Shown here: in pieces, positions 1-9,004 of the stretch
How positions within the stretch are numbered: position 1 is the stretch's first letter
How the letters are laid out: each line of letters begins with the position of its first letter
DNA from: Aquimarina sp. Aq107
GTDB lineage: Bacteria > Bacteroidota > Bacteroidia > Flavobacteriales > Flavobacteriaceae
Direction of reading: 5' to 3'
DNA: 64,000 nucleotides
NCBI RefSeq assembly: GCF_943733665.1
Contig: NZ_OX030782.1
Span: 392,001 to 456,000, forward strand
Notes under the pieces: model-generated
Seen by the model: only the letters and a program-made list of their open reading frames with translations
Told to the model about the DNA's origin: nothing
The model's database searches: none
Program-made: the position numbers and the translations under genes

Positions 1-792
1 GTCGCAGGAGTAGGCTTGGCTAACGGATATCTTAATCGTTCTGATCTTACTAAAGAAAAGTTTATTCAAAATCCGTTTAATATATCCGAAAAATTATATA
101 AAACAGGCGACTTAGGAAGATGGTTAGAAGATGGGAAAATTGAATTTTTAGGAAGAAAAGATAATCAAGTAAAAATTAGAGGGTATAGAATAGAACTTAA
201 CGAGATAGTTTCTTGTATGCAGACTTTAGAACAAATAAGAGATTGTGTGGTTATATCTAGAGCTAATAATTCAGGAAATAAGGAATTAGTAGCATATTAT
301 ATTTCTGATCAAGAGATCAAGTTAGAATTTATACAAAATTATTTATTAGAAAGATTACCGGAGTATATGGTTCCTGATCATATCATCAGTATAGATAAAA
401 TTCCATTAACAATAAATGGTAAGGTTGATAAAGATCAACTACCAAAAGTAGATAAGTCTATTTCTTCGAAGAATTATGTTGCGCCAAGAAATGAAATTGA
501 GGAAAGATTAATACAATTAATCGCAGATTTATTGAATAGAGAAAAAAATGAAATCGGGATTAATGATAACTTTTTTGATCTGGGTATGAATTCATTGGAA
601 ATGATGAAAATGGAAAATTTAATACGTCGAAAATTTGGGGTAGAAATCAGGATGGCTTTATTGTTCAAGTATCCAAACGTTAATGAACTGACTAATCTGT
701 TTTTGCAGGATAACAACGATAAAGTGGAAAAAGAAGAAGAGAAAGATTATGCTCCTGAGATTGACGAGATTCTCGACATTATATCAGAATAA
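1..792 (+). CDS. NRPS module, 3' end only (A domain C-terminal part + PCP), truncated by window edge
   Basis: The reading frame is open from base 1, so this is the end of a larger NRPS gene that starts upstream of the window. Visible are the A7 motif YKTGDLGRW, the A8 region RGYRIELNEI, and A10 NGKVDKDQL with its catalytic Lys. A carrier domain follows with DNFFDLGMNSLEM, whose Ser takes the phosphopantetheine arm. The pocket residues lie outside the window, so the substrate cannot be read. After the carrier the protein ends in an acidic tail (about 30 residues, ending EILDIISE) that resembles the tail of the NRPS at 5603-8986; both are followed by a PKS gene. The PKS starts 11 bp downstream, so the two are surely cotranscribed and probably pass the chain directly. 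Confidence in NRPS identity is very high. Confidence 0.95.
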   Translation, partial: VAGVGLANGYLNRSDLTKEKFIQNPFNISEKLYKTGDLGRWLEDGKIEFLGRKDNQVKIRGYRIELNEIVSCMQTLEQIRDCVVISRANNSGNKELVAYYISDQEIKLEFIQNYLLERLPEYMVPDHIISIDKIPLTINGKVDKDQLPKVDKSISSKNYVAPRNEIEERLIQLIADLLNREKNEIGINDNFFDLGMNSLEMMKMENLIRRKFGVEIRMALLFKYPNVNELTNLFLQDNNDKVEKEEEKDYAPEIDEILDIISE

Positions 793-803
793 TATTTGAT
801 TTT

Positions 804-3800
804 ATGAAAAATAAAGTTAGTAAAAAAGACATTGCAGTAATTGGGCTTTCTTGTAAGTTCAATAAAGCATCTAATTATATAGAATACTGGGATAACCTCG
901 TTAATGGTGTTGAAATGCTAGATCATTATGAGGCCAGTGATCTTATAAAAAAAGGTGTTGATGAAGGAATTGTAAATAATCCAAATTTTATAAAAGTTAG
1001 CTCATTTGTAAATAACCCAGAAAGTTTTGACTATCCTTTTTTTGGATATACTAAGGAAGAAGCAAATGCAATGGATCCGCAGATAAGAATCTTGCATGAA
1101 CAAGTTTGGTTAGCTTTAGAGGATGCAGGTTGTAATATCTCTAAATCTAAAGATAAAATTGGACTGTATTTAGCGGCTAGTGAAAATCTAAACTGGCTAG
1201 CACATTCGATGCTTAATCAAAATGAGAAGATAGCTCCTTTTTATCAGTCAAAAATTTCTAATAAAAATTATATAAGTTCATTAATTTCATATAATCTTAA
1301 TCTAACAGGGCCAAGTTATTATATAGATACAGCATGTTCAAGTTCTTTATCTGCTGTTCATATGGCTTGTAGAAGTTTATTATTAAGAGAATGTTCTATT
1401 GCAGTTTCTGGAGGAATCAAAATAAATCCAGTAAAGAATTATGGTTACTTTTATCAGGATGGAATGACCGTATCTAAGGATGGTAAATGTAAATCATTTG
1501 ATAGTGATTCTTCAGGAACTGTAGGAGGAAATGGAGCTGGAGTTGTAGTTCTTAAAAGATTAGAAGAAGCTATTGAGGATGGAGATCCAATTCATGCTAT
1601 CATTAAATCCTCTGCAGTAAATAACGATGGGAGAAGGAAAGTTGGATATACGGCTCCAAGTGTTACTGGACAAGCTGATTGTATTAAATCTGCACATAAA
1701 TTTGCAGGAGTCGATTCAAAAACAATTACATATGTAGAAACACACGGGACAGCAACAAAATTAGGTGATCCAATAGAAATTGATGCTCTAAATGAGGCTT
1801 TTGATTATAACTCAGATCATAAATGTGCTATAGGTTCTGTCAAAACAAATCTTGGTCATTTAGATACAGCTGCAGGAGTTGCAGGTCTAATAAAAACGTG
1901 TTTGGCATTAAGCAAAAGAAGCATACCTCCTTCCTTACATTTCAATGAACCAAATCCAAACATTGATTTTGATTCAGGACCCTTTTATGTAAATAGTAAA
2001 AGACAACCATGGAGAACTGAAGGAAATTTACCATTAAGAGCAGGATTAAGTAGTATAGGTATCGGAGGAACAAATGTGCATATGGTGTTGGAAGAATTTT
2101 TAGAAAACAAGAAAATTCCATCCGTTGATCCTCAATTAATTTTATTATCTGCAAAAACAACCAAATCATTAAAAAGTTATTGTGCTAAATTCACAGATTT
2201 CCTAAAAACACAAGATGAAATTAACATTGCGGATTTGTCATATACTTTGGGAACTGGTCGTACCTTTCATAAATATCGAAATTACATAGTCTGTAAAGAT
2301 AAAGAGGGGCTTTTAGCTAGTCTAAACAATTTAACTCAGGAAGAACATTATAAGCTGAATAGTAAAAAAGAAATTGTCTTTATGTTTCCGGGACAAGGAA
2401 GTCAATATTTCGGAATGGCAAAGGAGTTATATAATGAAATCAATTTTTTTAAAAATAATATTGATCTAGGTTTAGAGATTTTAAACAGAAAAACGGGTGA
2501 AGATTTTAGAGCTGTTCTAGGGTACGGTGAAGAACAAGGACAAGACTCAGAGCTGATTAATGAGACTAGATATACTCAGCCTCTATTATTTTTGATTGAG
2601 TATTCATTAGCAAAACTTTTAATAGAATGGGGAGTATATCCTGATTGTATGATAGGTCATAGCCTAGGAGAGTATGTAGCAGCTTGTTTATCAGATGTTT
2701 TTTCTTTAGAAGAAGCTATAGAGATCATTTTAAAACGTGCTTCTTTAATGGATAAAATGAATAAGGGAGCTATGCTACATGTTGGTGTTCCTTTGAGTGA
2801 TATCAAATCGTTATTAGATGATAATATCTCAATTGCTGCTATTAACACTAAAGATTCAGTAGTTGTATCAGGAACAAAACAAAGTACTGATAAACTTCAA
2901 AATTTACTGGACAAACAAGATACTCCTAGTAAAGTTTTAAAAACTTCTCATGCATTCCATTCATACATGATGGATGATATGTTAGATGATTTTAAAAATG
3001 AATTGGAAAAGATCTCACTTTCTGATCCAAAGATTCCTTTCATATCAAATCTTACAGGAGAACTAATAAAGAATGAAGAGGTAAAGTCAGCACAATATTG
3101 GGTAGATCATTTAAGGCATACAGTTAATTTTTCTAAAGGAATAGACTATTTAGCTAAAAAGGATACCATTTTTATAGAAATTGGAGCAGGCTCAACGCTA
3201 ACAACTTTTTGTAAACAAAACAAACAATACTCCAGCATTAAACATACCTCAATTAATTTAATAAGCAAAGCCCAACAAGATATTGATGATTTGCAGTTTT
3301 TTATGAATGGATTGGGTAAACTTTGGGTACATGGTGTAGAGATGAATTGGAGTAAGGTTTATCAGAATAAAAATAGAAGAAAAATTAGTATACCAGGTTA
3401 TAGTTTTGATCATTATAAACTTGATTTTGATATTAATCCATTTAAGAAAATTGTTAGTCAAAATTTTGTAAGTCGGAAACCAATTTCCGAGTGGTTTTAC
3501 ACTCCTAATTGGAAAAAATCAGTTTTGCAGAATAGTAATCTTGAAGATAAGAATGATACTTACTTAATTTTCTCGGATGAGAGTCCCTTAATAGATAGTT
3601 TGGTAAAAAAAACTAGATCAATGGGTAATACAGTTCACGTTGTATTATTGGCTGATGGTTTTGAGAAAATTGAAGAACAATTATTTAGGGTAAATCCAGC
3701 TATAAATCAAAATGTAGTAGAATTATTTAAATCTATTGATACTTATAATATTGATAAAATTATTTTGGGATGGGACTATGAAGGAAATAGTCAATCAGAA

Positions 3801-5243
3801 GTGATAAATGTTTATAAGCAATATCTTAATATTAGTAAGGAGTTATTAAAATTTAAACCCTTAGAAGATAAAAAAGTATATTTTTTGTCAAGTTTAAATA
3901 ATGGTATTTTAGGTGATGAGAGTATAAATATTACAATGTCAATATCTCAGATGTTGGGTAAAATAATGGCACAGGAAAACCCCAATATATCGTTTCGATT
4001 TATAGATGTCAATAAAGTTAATATTCAGTCCAATCTGATCAATAACATTGTCAAAGAATTATATATTGATGATATTAATGAAAGTATTGCTTATAGGAAA
4101 AAAGAAAGGTGGATTGAATTTTATGATCAAATCAAAATAGATGATCATAAAAAACCAGACCTGAACAATAAATTAATTTTAATTACAGGAGGATTAGGTA
4201 AAATAGGGCAATATTTGACAAACTATTTATGTGATACCCATAACGCAGAAGTGATTTTAATTGGACGAAGCAAGCTTCCTAAAGAAGATGAATGGCAAAA
4301 TTACTTAGGTAGTAATGTAATTGAAGATTCAGTAAAATCAAATATATTTAAACTTAAAACCCTTAAGGATAAGGGGTATAAGGTTGCTTATTATGAATCT
4401 GATGTCTCTGATTTATTAGATTTTGAAAACACTATTAATGAAATAGAGAAAAAATATGGGAGTATTTCTGGTATTATACATGCTGCTGGAAACCATGATA
4501 TTAAATCTTTTAGACCTGTAGAAGAAATCGATGAGAATGCTATCATTGATCAATTTAATCCAAAAGTTGCTGGAACTTTGAATATTCATAAAATCTTTGG
4601 TGATCAAAATCTTGATTTTGTATGGATAACATCAAGTCTTTCTTCTATTTTGGGAGGACTCACTTACGGAGCGTATGCATGTGCAAATAGGTTTATAGAT
4701 GGATTCGTAAAGCATCATAAGGAAAGCCTTAGAAATTGGATAAGTATAAATCTAGATGGAGTTGGAGATAACATGATCACCTCTCATGAATTAATAACGA
4801 TTTTTGAAAAATCATTAAGTTTATTGGATTATAAACAGCTAATTATATCTATTAAAGACATTAATAATGTAATTCAAAAAATGTCCAATTCATTAGATAA
4901 AGAAACTAAAGAAGATTCAAATAATGAAATAGAGAGACCATTACTTCGCACAGATTTTGTGTTACCAACGACTGATTTAGAAATTCAATTATGCGAAATG
5001 TATCAATCTTTCTTTGGGATTAGTGAAATTGGAATAAAAGATGATTTTTTTGAATTGGGCGGAGACTCGCTCAAAGCAATGACATTTATAAAACGTATTA
5101 ATGCTGAATTTGACGTCGAAATTAATTTGAAAGAATTCTTTTCAATGTCCGATGTTAAAAAACTAGGTTTGAAAATTGATTTATTACAAAAGATGAGTAG
5201 AATTCAAAATAAAGAAAAAGGTAAAAATATAATCAAAATATAG
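804..5243 (+). CDS. Type I polyketide synthase module KS-AT-KR-ACP
   Basis: 1479 residues. KS about 8-430 with Cys178 in DTACSSS, His314 in ETHGTA and His352 in NLGHL, a complete catalytic triad. AT about 525-820 with Ser620 in GHSLGE and the HAFHS motif typical of malonyl-CoA selection. A structural plus catalytic KR half spans about 950-1370, with nucleotide-binding GGLGKIG and Tyr1291 in YACAN. ACP about 1390-1455 with Ser1422 in GGDSL. No DH, ER or methyltransferase domain is visible. The module should add one C2 unit to an aminoacyl chain from the preceding NRPS and reduce it to a beta-hydroxyl, giving a statine-like gamma-amino-beta-hydroxy acid. The LDD stereo-motif of B-type KRs is absent (HAAGNHD), so KR stereochemistry cannot be called. 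The C-terminus ends KNIIKI, a possible docking tail. Confidence 0.95.
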   Translation: MKNKVSKKDIAVIGLSCKFNKASNYIEYWDNLVNGVEMLDHYEASDLIKKGVDEGIVNNPNFIKVSSFVNNPESFDYPFFGYTKEEANAMDPQIRILHEQVWLALEDAGCNISKSKDKIGLYLAASENLNWLAHSMLNQNEKIAPFYQSKISNKNYISSLISYNLNLTGPSYYIDTACSSSLSAVHMACRSLLLRECSIAVSGGIKINPVKNYGYFYQDGMTVSKDGKCKSFDSDSSGTVGGNGAGVVVLKRLEEAIEDGDPIHAIIKSSAVNNDGRRKVGYTAPSVTGQADCIKSAHKFAGVDSKTITYVETHGTATKLGDPIEIDALNEAFDYNSDHKCAIGSVKTNLGHLDTAAGVAGLIKTCLALSKRSIPPSLHFNEPNPNIDFDSGPFYVNSKRQPWRTEGNLPLRAGLSSIGIGGTNVHMVLEEFLENKKIPSVDPQLILLSAKTTKSLKSYCAKFTDFLKTQDEINIADLSYTLGTGRTFHKYRNYIVCKDKEGLLASLNNLTQEEHYKLNSKKEIVFMFPGQGSQYFGMAKELYNEINFFKNNIDLGLEILNRKTGEDFRAVLGYGEEQGQDSELINETRYTQPLLFLIEYSLAKLLIEWGVYPDCMIGHSLGEYVAACLSDVFSLEEAIEIILKRASLMDKMNKGAMLHVGVPLSDIKSLLDDNISIAAINTKDSVVVSGTKQSTDKLQNLLDKQDTPSKVLKTSHAFHSYMMDDMLDDFKNELEKISLSDPKIPFISNLTGELIKNEEVKSAQYWVDHLRHTVNFSKGIDYLAKKDTIFIEIGAGSTLTTFCKQNKQYSSIKHTSINLISKAQQDIDDLQFFMNGLGKLWVHGVEMNWSKVYQNKNRRKISIPGYSFDHYKLDFDINPFKKIVSQNFVSRKPISEWFYTPNWKKSVLQNSNLEDKNDTYLIFSDESPLIDSLVKKTRSMGNTVHVVLLADGFEKIEEQLFRVNPAINQNVVELFKSIDTYNIDKIILGWDYEGNSQSEVINVYKQYLNISKELLKFKPLEDKKVYFLSSLNNGILGDESINITMSISQMLGKIMAQENPNISFRFIDVNKVNIQSNLINNIVKELYIDDINESIAYRKKERWIEFYDQIKIDDHKKPDLNNKLILITGGLGKIGQYLTNYLCDTHNAEVILIGRSKLPKEDEWQNYLGSNVIEDSVKSNIFKLKTLKDKGYKVAYYESDVSDLLDFENTINEIEKKYGSISGIIHAAGNHDIKSFRPVEEIDENAIIDQFNPKVAGTLNIHKIFGDQNLDFVWITSSLSSILGGLTYGAYACANRFIDGFVKHHKESLRNWISINLDGVGDNMITSHELITIFEKSLSLLDYKQLIISIKDINNVIQKMSNSLDKETKEDSNNEIERPLLRTDFVLPTTDLEIQLCEMYQSFFGISEIGIKDDFFELGGDSLKAMTFIKRINAEFDVEINLKEFFSMSDVKKLGLKIDLLQKMSRIQNKEKGKNIIKI

Positions 5244-5602
5244 TTTATTAAGTAAATATATTGTTATATATTTACAATTCTTTAATATGATAATATATAC
5301 CTTCTGTGACTGGAGGTAGCGTAGCAATATTGGATTCTTTAATAGTAAATAATCACTATTTATACTAGAAACTCTGTAATAAGTAATATTGCTTTCCAGA
5401 ATAGAAGTTTAATTGAACATAACGTTCTCACAATTCTCAAAGATAGTTGTCATAATAACTCACATTCTTACTACAATATGTCTTATAACTGTTTATAAAG
5501 GCAAATTTAGTAATCAACATTATTTCCGAAAAAACAATATTTGATCATCTCCTAAAAGGTTATTTGATTTATTTCAATTAATATTTAATAAGATCTACAA
5601 AA
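5244..5602 (+). other. 359-bp non-coding gap inside the assembly line, with nested inverted repeats
   Basis: No ORF of note. A 9-bp inverted repeat AGCAATATT (5323-5331) / AATATTGCT (5385-5393) encloses a second one, AATAGT (5341-5346) / ACTATT (5355-5360). There is no T-run directly behind them, so this is not a classic terminator. The other core NRPS/PKS junctions are short (11 to 100 bp) or overlap by 1 bp, so a gap of this size between two modules that should work together is odd. It could hold an internal promoter, a structured leader or remnants of a lost gene. I see no convincing TAnnTTTG promoter box in it. Confidence 0.4.
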
Positions 5603-8600
5603 ATGTATAGTTTAATTAACGAATTGGATCAGAATGATATTCGTTTATCATTGTCTGATGGTGAATTAGAGGTTAGTTTTGATACAGACGAAATCGACAA
5701 AGTTCTTCTTCAAAAGATAAAAGAAAATAAAGAAGAATTGATAGCTTTTATCAAACAAAACTATTACTCGAGAAAGGAAGATATAATTCCACTGCAAAAA
5801 AAAGATCGATATTTAGCCTCTAGTGCTCAACAGCGATTATGGATCCAATTAAAACTTGATGGTAATTCTAACACATATAATATTCCTAACTCTATAGAAT
5901 TAGAAGGTGAGATATATAAAAAAGAATTAATTGAAGCCATCGAAGCGACAGTAGATCGTCATGAAATTCTGAGAACAGTTTTTGTCGAAGAAAACAATGT
6001 CCTATATCAAAAAGTTTTAGATAGAAAAGATCTAAATTTTAGAGTAGACTACCAAGATTTGGTAAATGTAAATAAAACTCAAAAAGCAGTTAAAGAATAT
6101 ATTTCAGAAGATTCATTTATAGCCTTCGACTTAGAGCAAGGTCCTTTAATGAGAGTTACATTATTTAAAGTTTCTCAGAGCAAATGGGTACTTTATTTTA
6201 ATATGCATCATATTATAAGTGATGGGTGGTCAATGCATATCTTAGAAAAAGATATTAAATCCTATTATAGTGCTTTTGTGAGCAATACTATACCAGAATT
6301 ATCAGCCCTGAAAATACAATATAAAGATTATAGTGCATGGCAGTTAGAACAATTAGTGAGCCCAAAATTCGAAGAATATAAAGAATATTGGTTAGAAAAA
6401 TTAAAGGGAGAATGGACGTATCTAGATCTACCTTTTAGAAAGAAAAATAAAGGTGTCAGATCTAATATAGGCGAGGCTCTTAGAACATATTTATCATCGG
6501 AAAGTACTAAAAAGTTAAGATTATTTACTCAAGAGAATAGAGGAAGTTTTTTTATTAGTCTTTTGAGTATTTGTAAAGTATTGTTGCATCGGTATACGTC
6601 TCAAAAAGATATTATTATTGGAACCGCAGTAGACGGAAGGGATCACACCGATTTAGAGGGACAGATAGGGTTTTATGTAAATACACTTATTTTGAGAAAT
6701 ACCATTGAACCTTCTCATTCTTTTGGTAGTATTCATGAGCGTATTAAGGATTCTACTTTATCAGCATTTAACAATAAACTTTTTCCCTTTGATAAATTAC
6801 TAGAGTACTTAGATTTAAAAAGAGATGTTTCTAGAAACTCAGTTTTTGATGTTTTTATAAATTATAACTCTAATTCTATCAGCACTACTAATGAAACTGT
6901 TGATGACAAAATAGAGTTTTTAGGCGATAGCCTGGCTAAATTTGACCTTAGTATAATATTTGAAGAGGTAGGTGAACAGATATTATTCCATGTTAGTTAT
7001 AATACAAGTATTTATGATAGGTGGATGATGGAAGAGTTTATGGAACAGTTTAAGCATTTGTTGGCTTCCGTTCTTAAGTGTCCAGAAAAACCTATAAATG
7101 AACTTGATTTATTGAATGAAGAGAAAAAAACGAAATTATACCGCAAGTTTAACAGTACAGAGGTTGCTTACGATTTAGAAAAAACAATATTAGATTATTT
7201 TAAAGAAAACGTTAAAAATAATCCAAGTTCAGTTGCACTTATTTTTGAGGATAAAACTTTAACGTATTCAGAATTAGATAAAAAGTCTAGCGTATTATCT
7301 CACCTCCTTACAAACAAAGGAATAGAACCAGGCAATTTTGTACCTATTTGTGTAAATCGTTCTTTTGAAATGATAATAGGTGTATTAAGTATTTTAAAAT
7401 CAGGAGGTTGTTATGTGCCCATAGAACCTTTATACCCTAAAGACAGAGTTGATCACATTTTAAAGGAAATAGAAGCTAAACTCATTTTAAGTGAAAGATC
7501 TGTTGAATTTGAATTTGAAGAGTTAGAGAGGATCGACATAGAAGGCCTTAAGAATGAAAAATTCAATGTAGATGACATCGAAGTAGTTTCTAAGGATTTG
7601 GCATATATGATATATACATCTGGTACCACAGGAAACCCTAAAGGTGTAATGAATAATCATAAAGGATTTATGAATAGGTTATTATGGCAAAAAGACTATT
7701 TAAATCTTAATGAATCAGATACATTTTTATTAAAGACCCCTTTCACTTTTGATGTTTCTGTTTGGGAGATTTTTCTTCCTTTACTTTGTGGGAGTAAGTT
7801 AGTTATTGCATCACCAGATGGGCATAAAAATCCCTATTACTTAAGAGATGTTATTAAAAAAAATGAAGTAAGCATAGTACACTTTGTTCCTTCAATGTTA
7901 GGTGTTTATATGCAAAGTATAAAAGAAGACTCCTTTGATTCGGTTCGCAATTTAATATGCAGTGGCGAAGAATTATCAATAGAATATATAGAGGAATTTA
8001 GAAAAAATAACAAAAATTCAAAAATCCATAATTTATATGGCCCAACTGAAGCTGCAATAGATGTCACGGCAATAGATTTGACAGGGTTAGCCTTTGATTA
8101 CAAGGGTGTTAGTATAGGTAGGCCTGTTGCAAATACAGAAATATATATTGTAGATGAATTCAATAGGTTATTGCCAATGGGGGTAATTGGAGAGATTGTA
8201 ATTGGGGGAATTCAAGTTGCTGAAGGATATTTCAAGAAAGAACAATTAACTAGAGATAAGTTTGTGCCAAATCCTTTTTCCGGAGTAGGGAAAGTATATA
8301 AAACAGGTGATTTAGGCATGTGGTTAGATGATGGTTATATCTATTATAAAGGGCGAAAAGATAACCAAGTAAAAATTCGAGGTAATAGAATTGAACTTCG
8401 AGAAGTAGAAAAAGCGATATTATCGCTAGAAGAAGTTGATCAGGTAGTTGTTTTGGCAGATGGGGTTAGTACCAATAAAATATTAGCAGCGTATTTGGTA
8501 GGCACAGAAATTAATTTGGATCGTTTAAAAGGTTTTTTAAGAAATAAATTGCCCGTTTATATGATTCCAGAGATTTTTTATTCAGTTTCTACCATTCCAT

Positions 8601-8986
8601 TATCGGCAAATGGGAAAATTGATAAACGAGCATTGCTTCTAAATAAAGGGGAGGTGCTTAAGAGTAATGTAAAATTCGAAAGCCCTAAAAATGAAATTCA
8701 AAAAAAATTAGCAGAATTATTAAGAACAGAATTGAATGAGGATGCAAAAATAGGTGTTCACGATAATTTTTTCGATTTGGGATTAAACTCAATAAAACTA
8801 CTAAGATTCTTAGAGCTGATTAATTCAACTTTTAATGAAGAACTTATGCCTGAAGTATTATTTGAATACCCAAGTGTTTTTGAGTTGGCTAAGATTCTTT
8901 CCAAAGTGACTTTAGAAGAGAAAAATGAGGACTATGAGAGTAAAGTAGAAGAGATGAATGACTTTTTCGATATGATGGCAGAATAA
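5603..8986 (+). CDS. NRPS module with N-terminal docking domain: (TubC-type dock)-C-A-PCP, predicted to load Ser
   Basis: 1127 residues. The first 55 residues look like a TubC-type beta-hairpin docking domain. The C domain has HHIISDG starting at His202. The A domain has the core YTSGTTGNPKG, YKTGDLG and NGKIDKR. Pocket residues read by hand are D-V-W-H-I-S-L-I-D-K, one conservative step or less from known Ser codes such as DVWHFSLVDK and DVWHLSLIDK, so L-Ser is the predicted substrate. PCP Ser1063 lies in GLNSIKL. The tail is acidic, ending FFDMMAE, like the partial NRPS at the window start, and a PKS begins 18 bp downstream. No epimerisation domain. Function: condense the reduced chain from the upstream PKS with Ser and pass it to the next PKS. 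Substrate call is by analogy with published code tables, not computed. Confidence 0.94.
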   Translation: MYSLINELDQNDIRLSLSDGELEVSFDTDEIDKVLLQKIKENKEELIAFIKQNYYSRKEDIIPLQKKDRYLASSAQQRLWIQLKLDGNSNTYNIPNSIELEGEIYKKELIEAIEATVDRHEILRTVFVEENNVLYQKVLDRKDLNFRVDYQDLVNVNKTQKAVKEYISEDSFIAFDLEQGPLMRVTLFKVSQSKWVLYFNMHHIISDGWSMHILEKDIKSYYSAFVSNTIPELSALKIQYKDYSAWQLEQLVSPKFEEYKEYWLEKLKGEWTYLDLPFRKKNKGVRSNIGEALRTYLSSESTKKLRLFTQENRGSFFISLLSICKVLLHRYTSQKDIIIGTAVDGRDHTDLEGQIGFYVNTLILRNTIEPSHSFGSIHERIKDSTLSAFNNKLFPFDKLLEYLDLKRDVSRNSVFDVFINYNSNSISTTNETVDDKIEFLGDSLAKFDLSIIFEEVGEQILFHVSYNTSIYDRWMMEEFMEQFKHLLASVLKCPEKPINELDLLNEEKKTKLYRKFNSTEVAYDLEKTILDYFKENVKNNPSSVALIFEDKTLTYSELDKKSSVLSHLLTNKGIEPGNFVPICVNRSFEMIIGVLSILKSGGCYVPIEPLYPKDRVDHILKEIEAKLILSERSVEFEFEELERIDIEGLKNEKFNVDDIEVVSKDLAYMIYTSGTTGNPKGVMNNHKGFMNRLLWQKDYLNLNESDTFLLKTPFTFDVSVWEIFLPLLCGSKLVIASPDGHKNPYYLRDVIKKNEVSIVHFVPSMLGVYMQSIKEDSFDSVRNLICSGEELSIEYIEEFRKNNKNSKIHNLYGPTEAAIDVTAIDLTGLAFDYKGVSIGRPVANTEIYIVDEFNRLLPMGVIGEIVIGGIQVAEGYFKKEQLTRDKFVPNPFSGVGKVYKTGDLGMWLDDGYIYYKGRKDNQVKIRGNRIELREVEKAILSLEEVDQVVVLADGVSTNKILAAYLVGTEINLDRLKGFLRNKLPVYMIPEIFYSVSTIPLSANGKIDKRALLLNKGEVLKSNVKFESPKNEIQKKLAELLRTELNEDAKIGVHDNFFDLGLNSIKLLRFLELINSTFNEELMPEVLFEYPSVFELAKILSKVTLEEKNEDYESKVEEMNDFFDMMAE

Positions 8987-9004
8987 TTTTTAAAAGCATA
9001 AACG

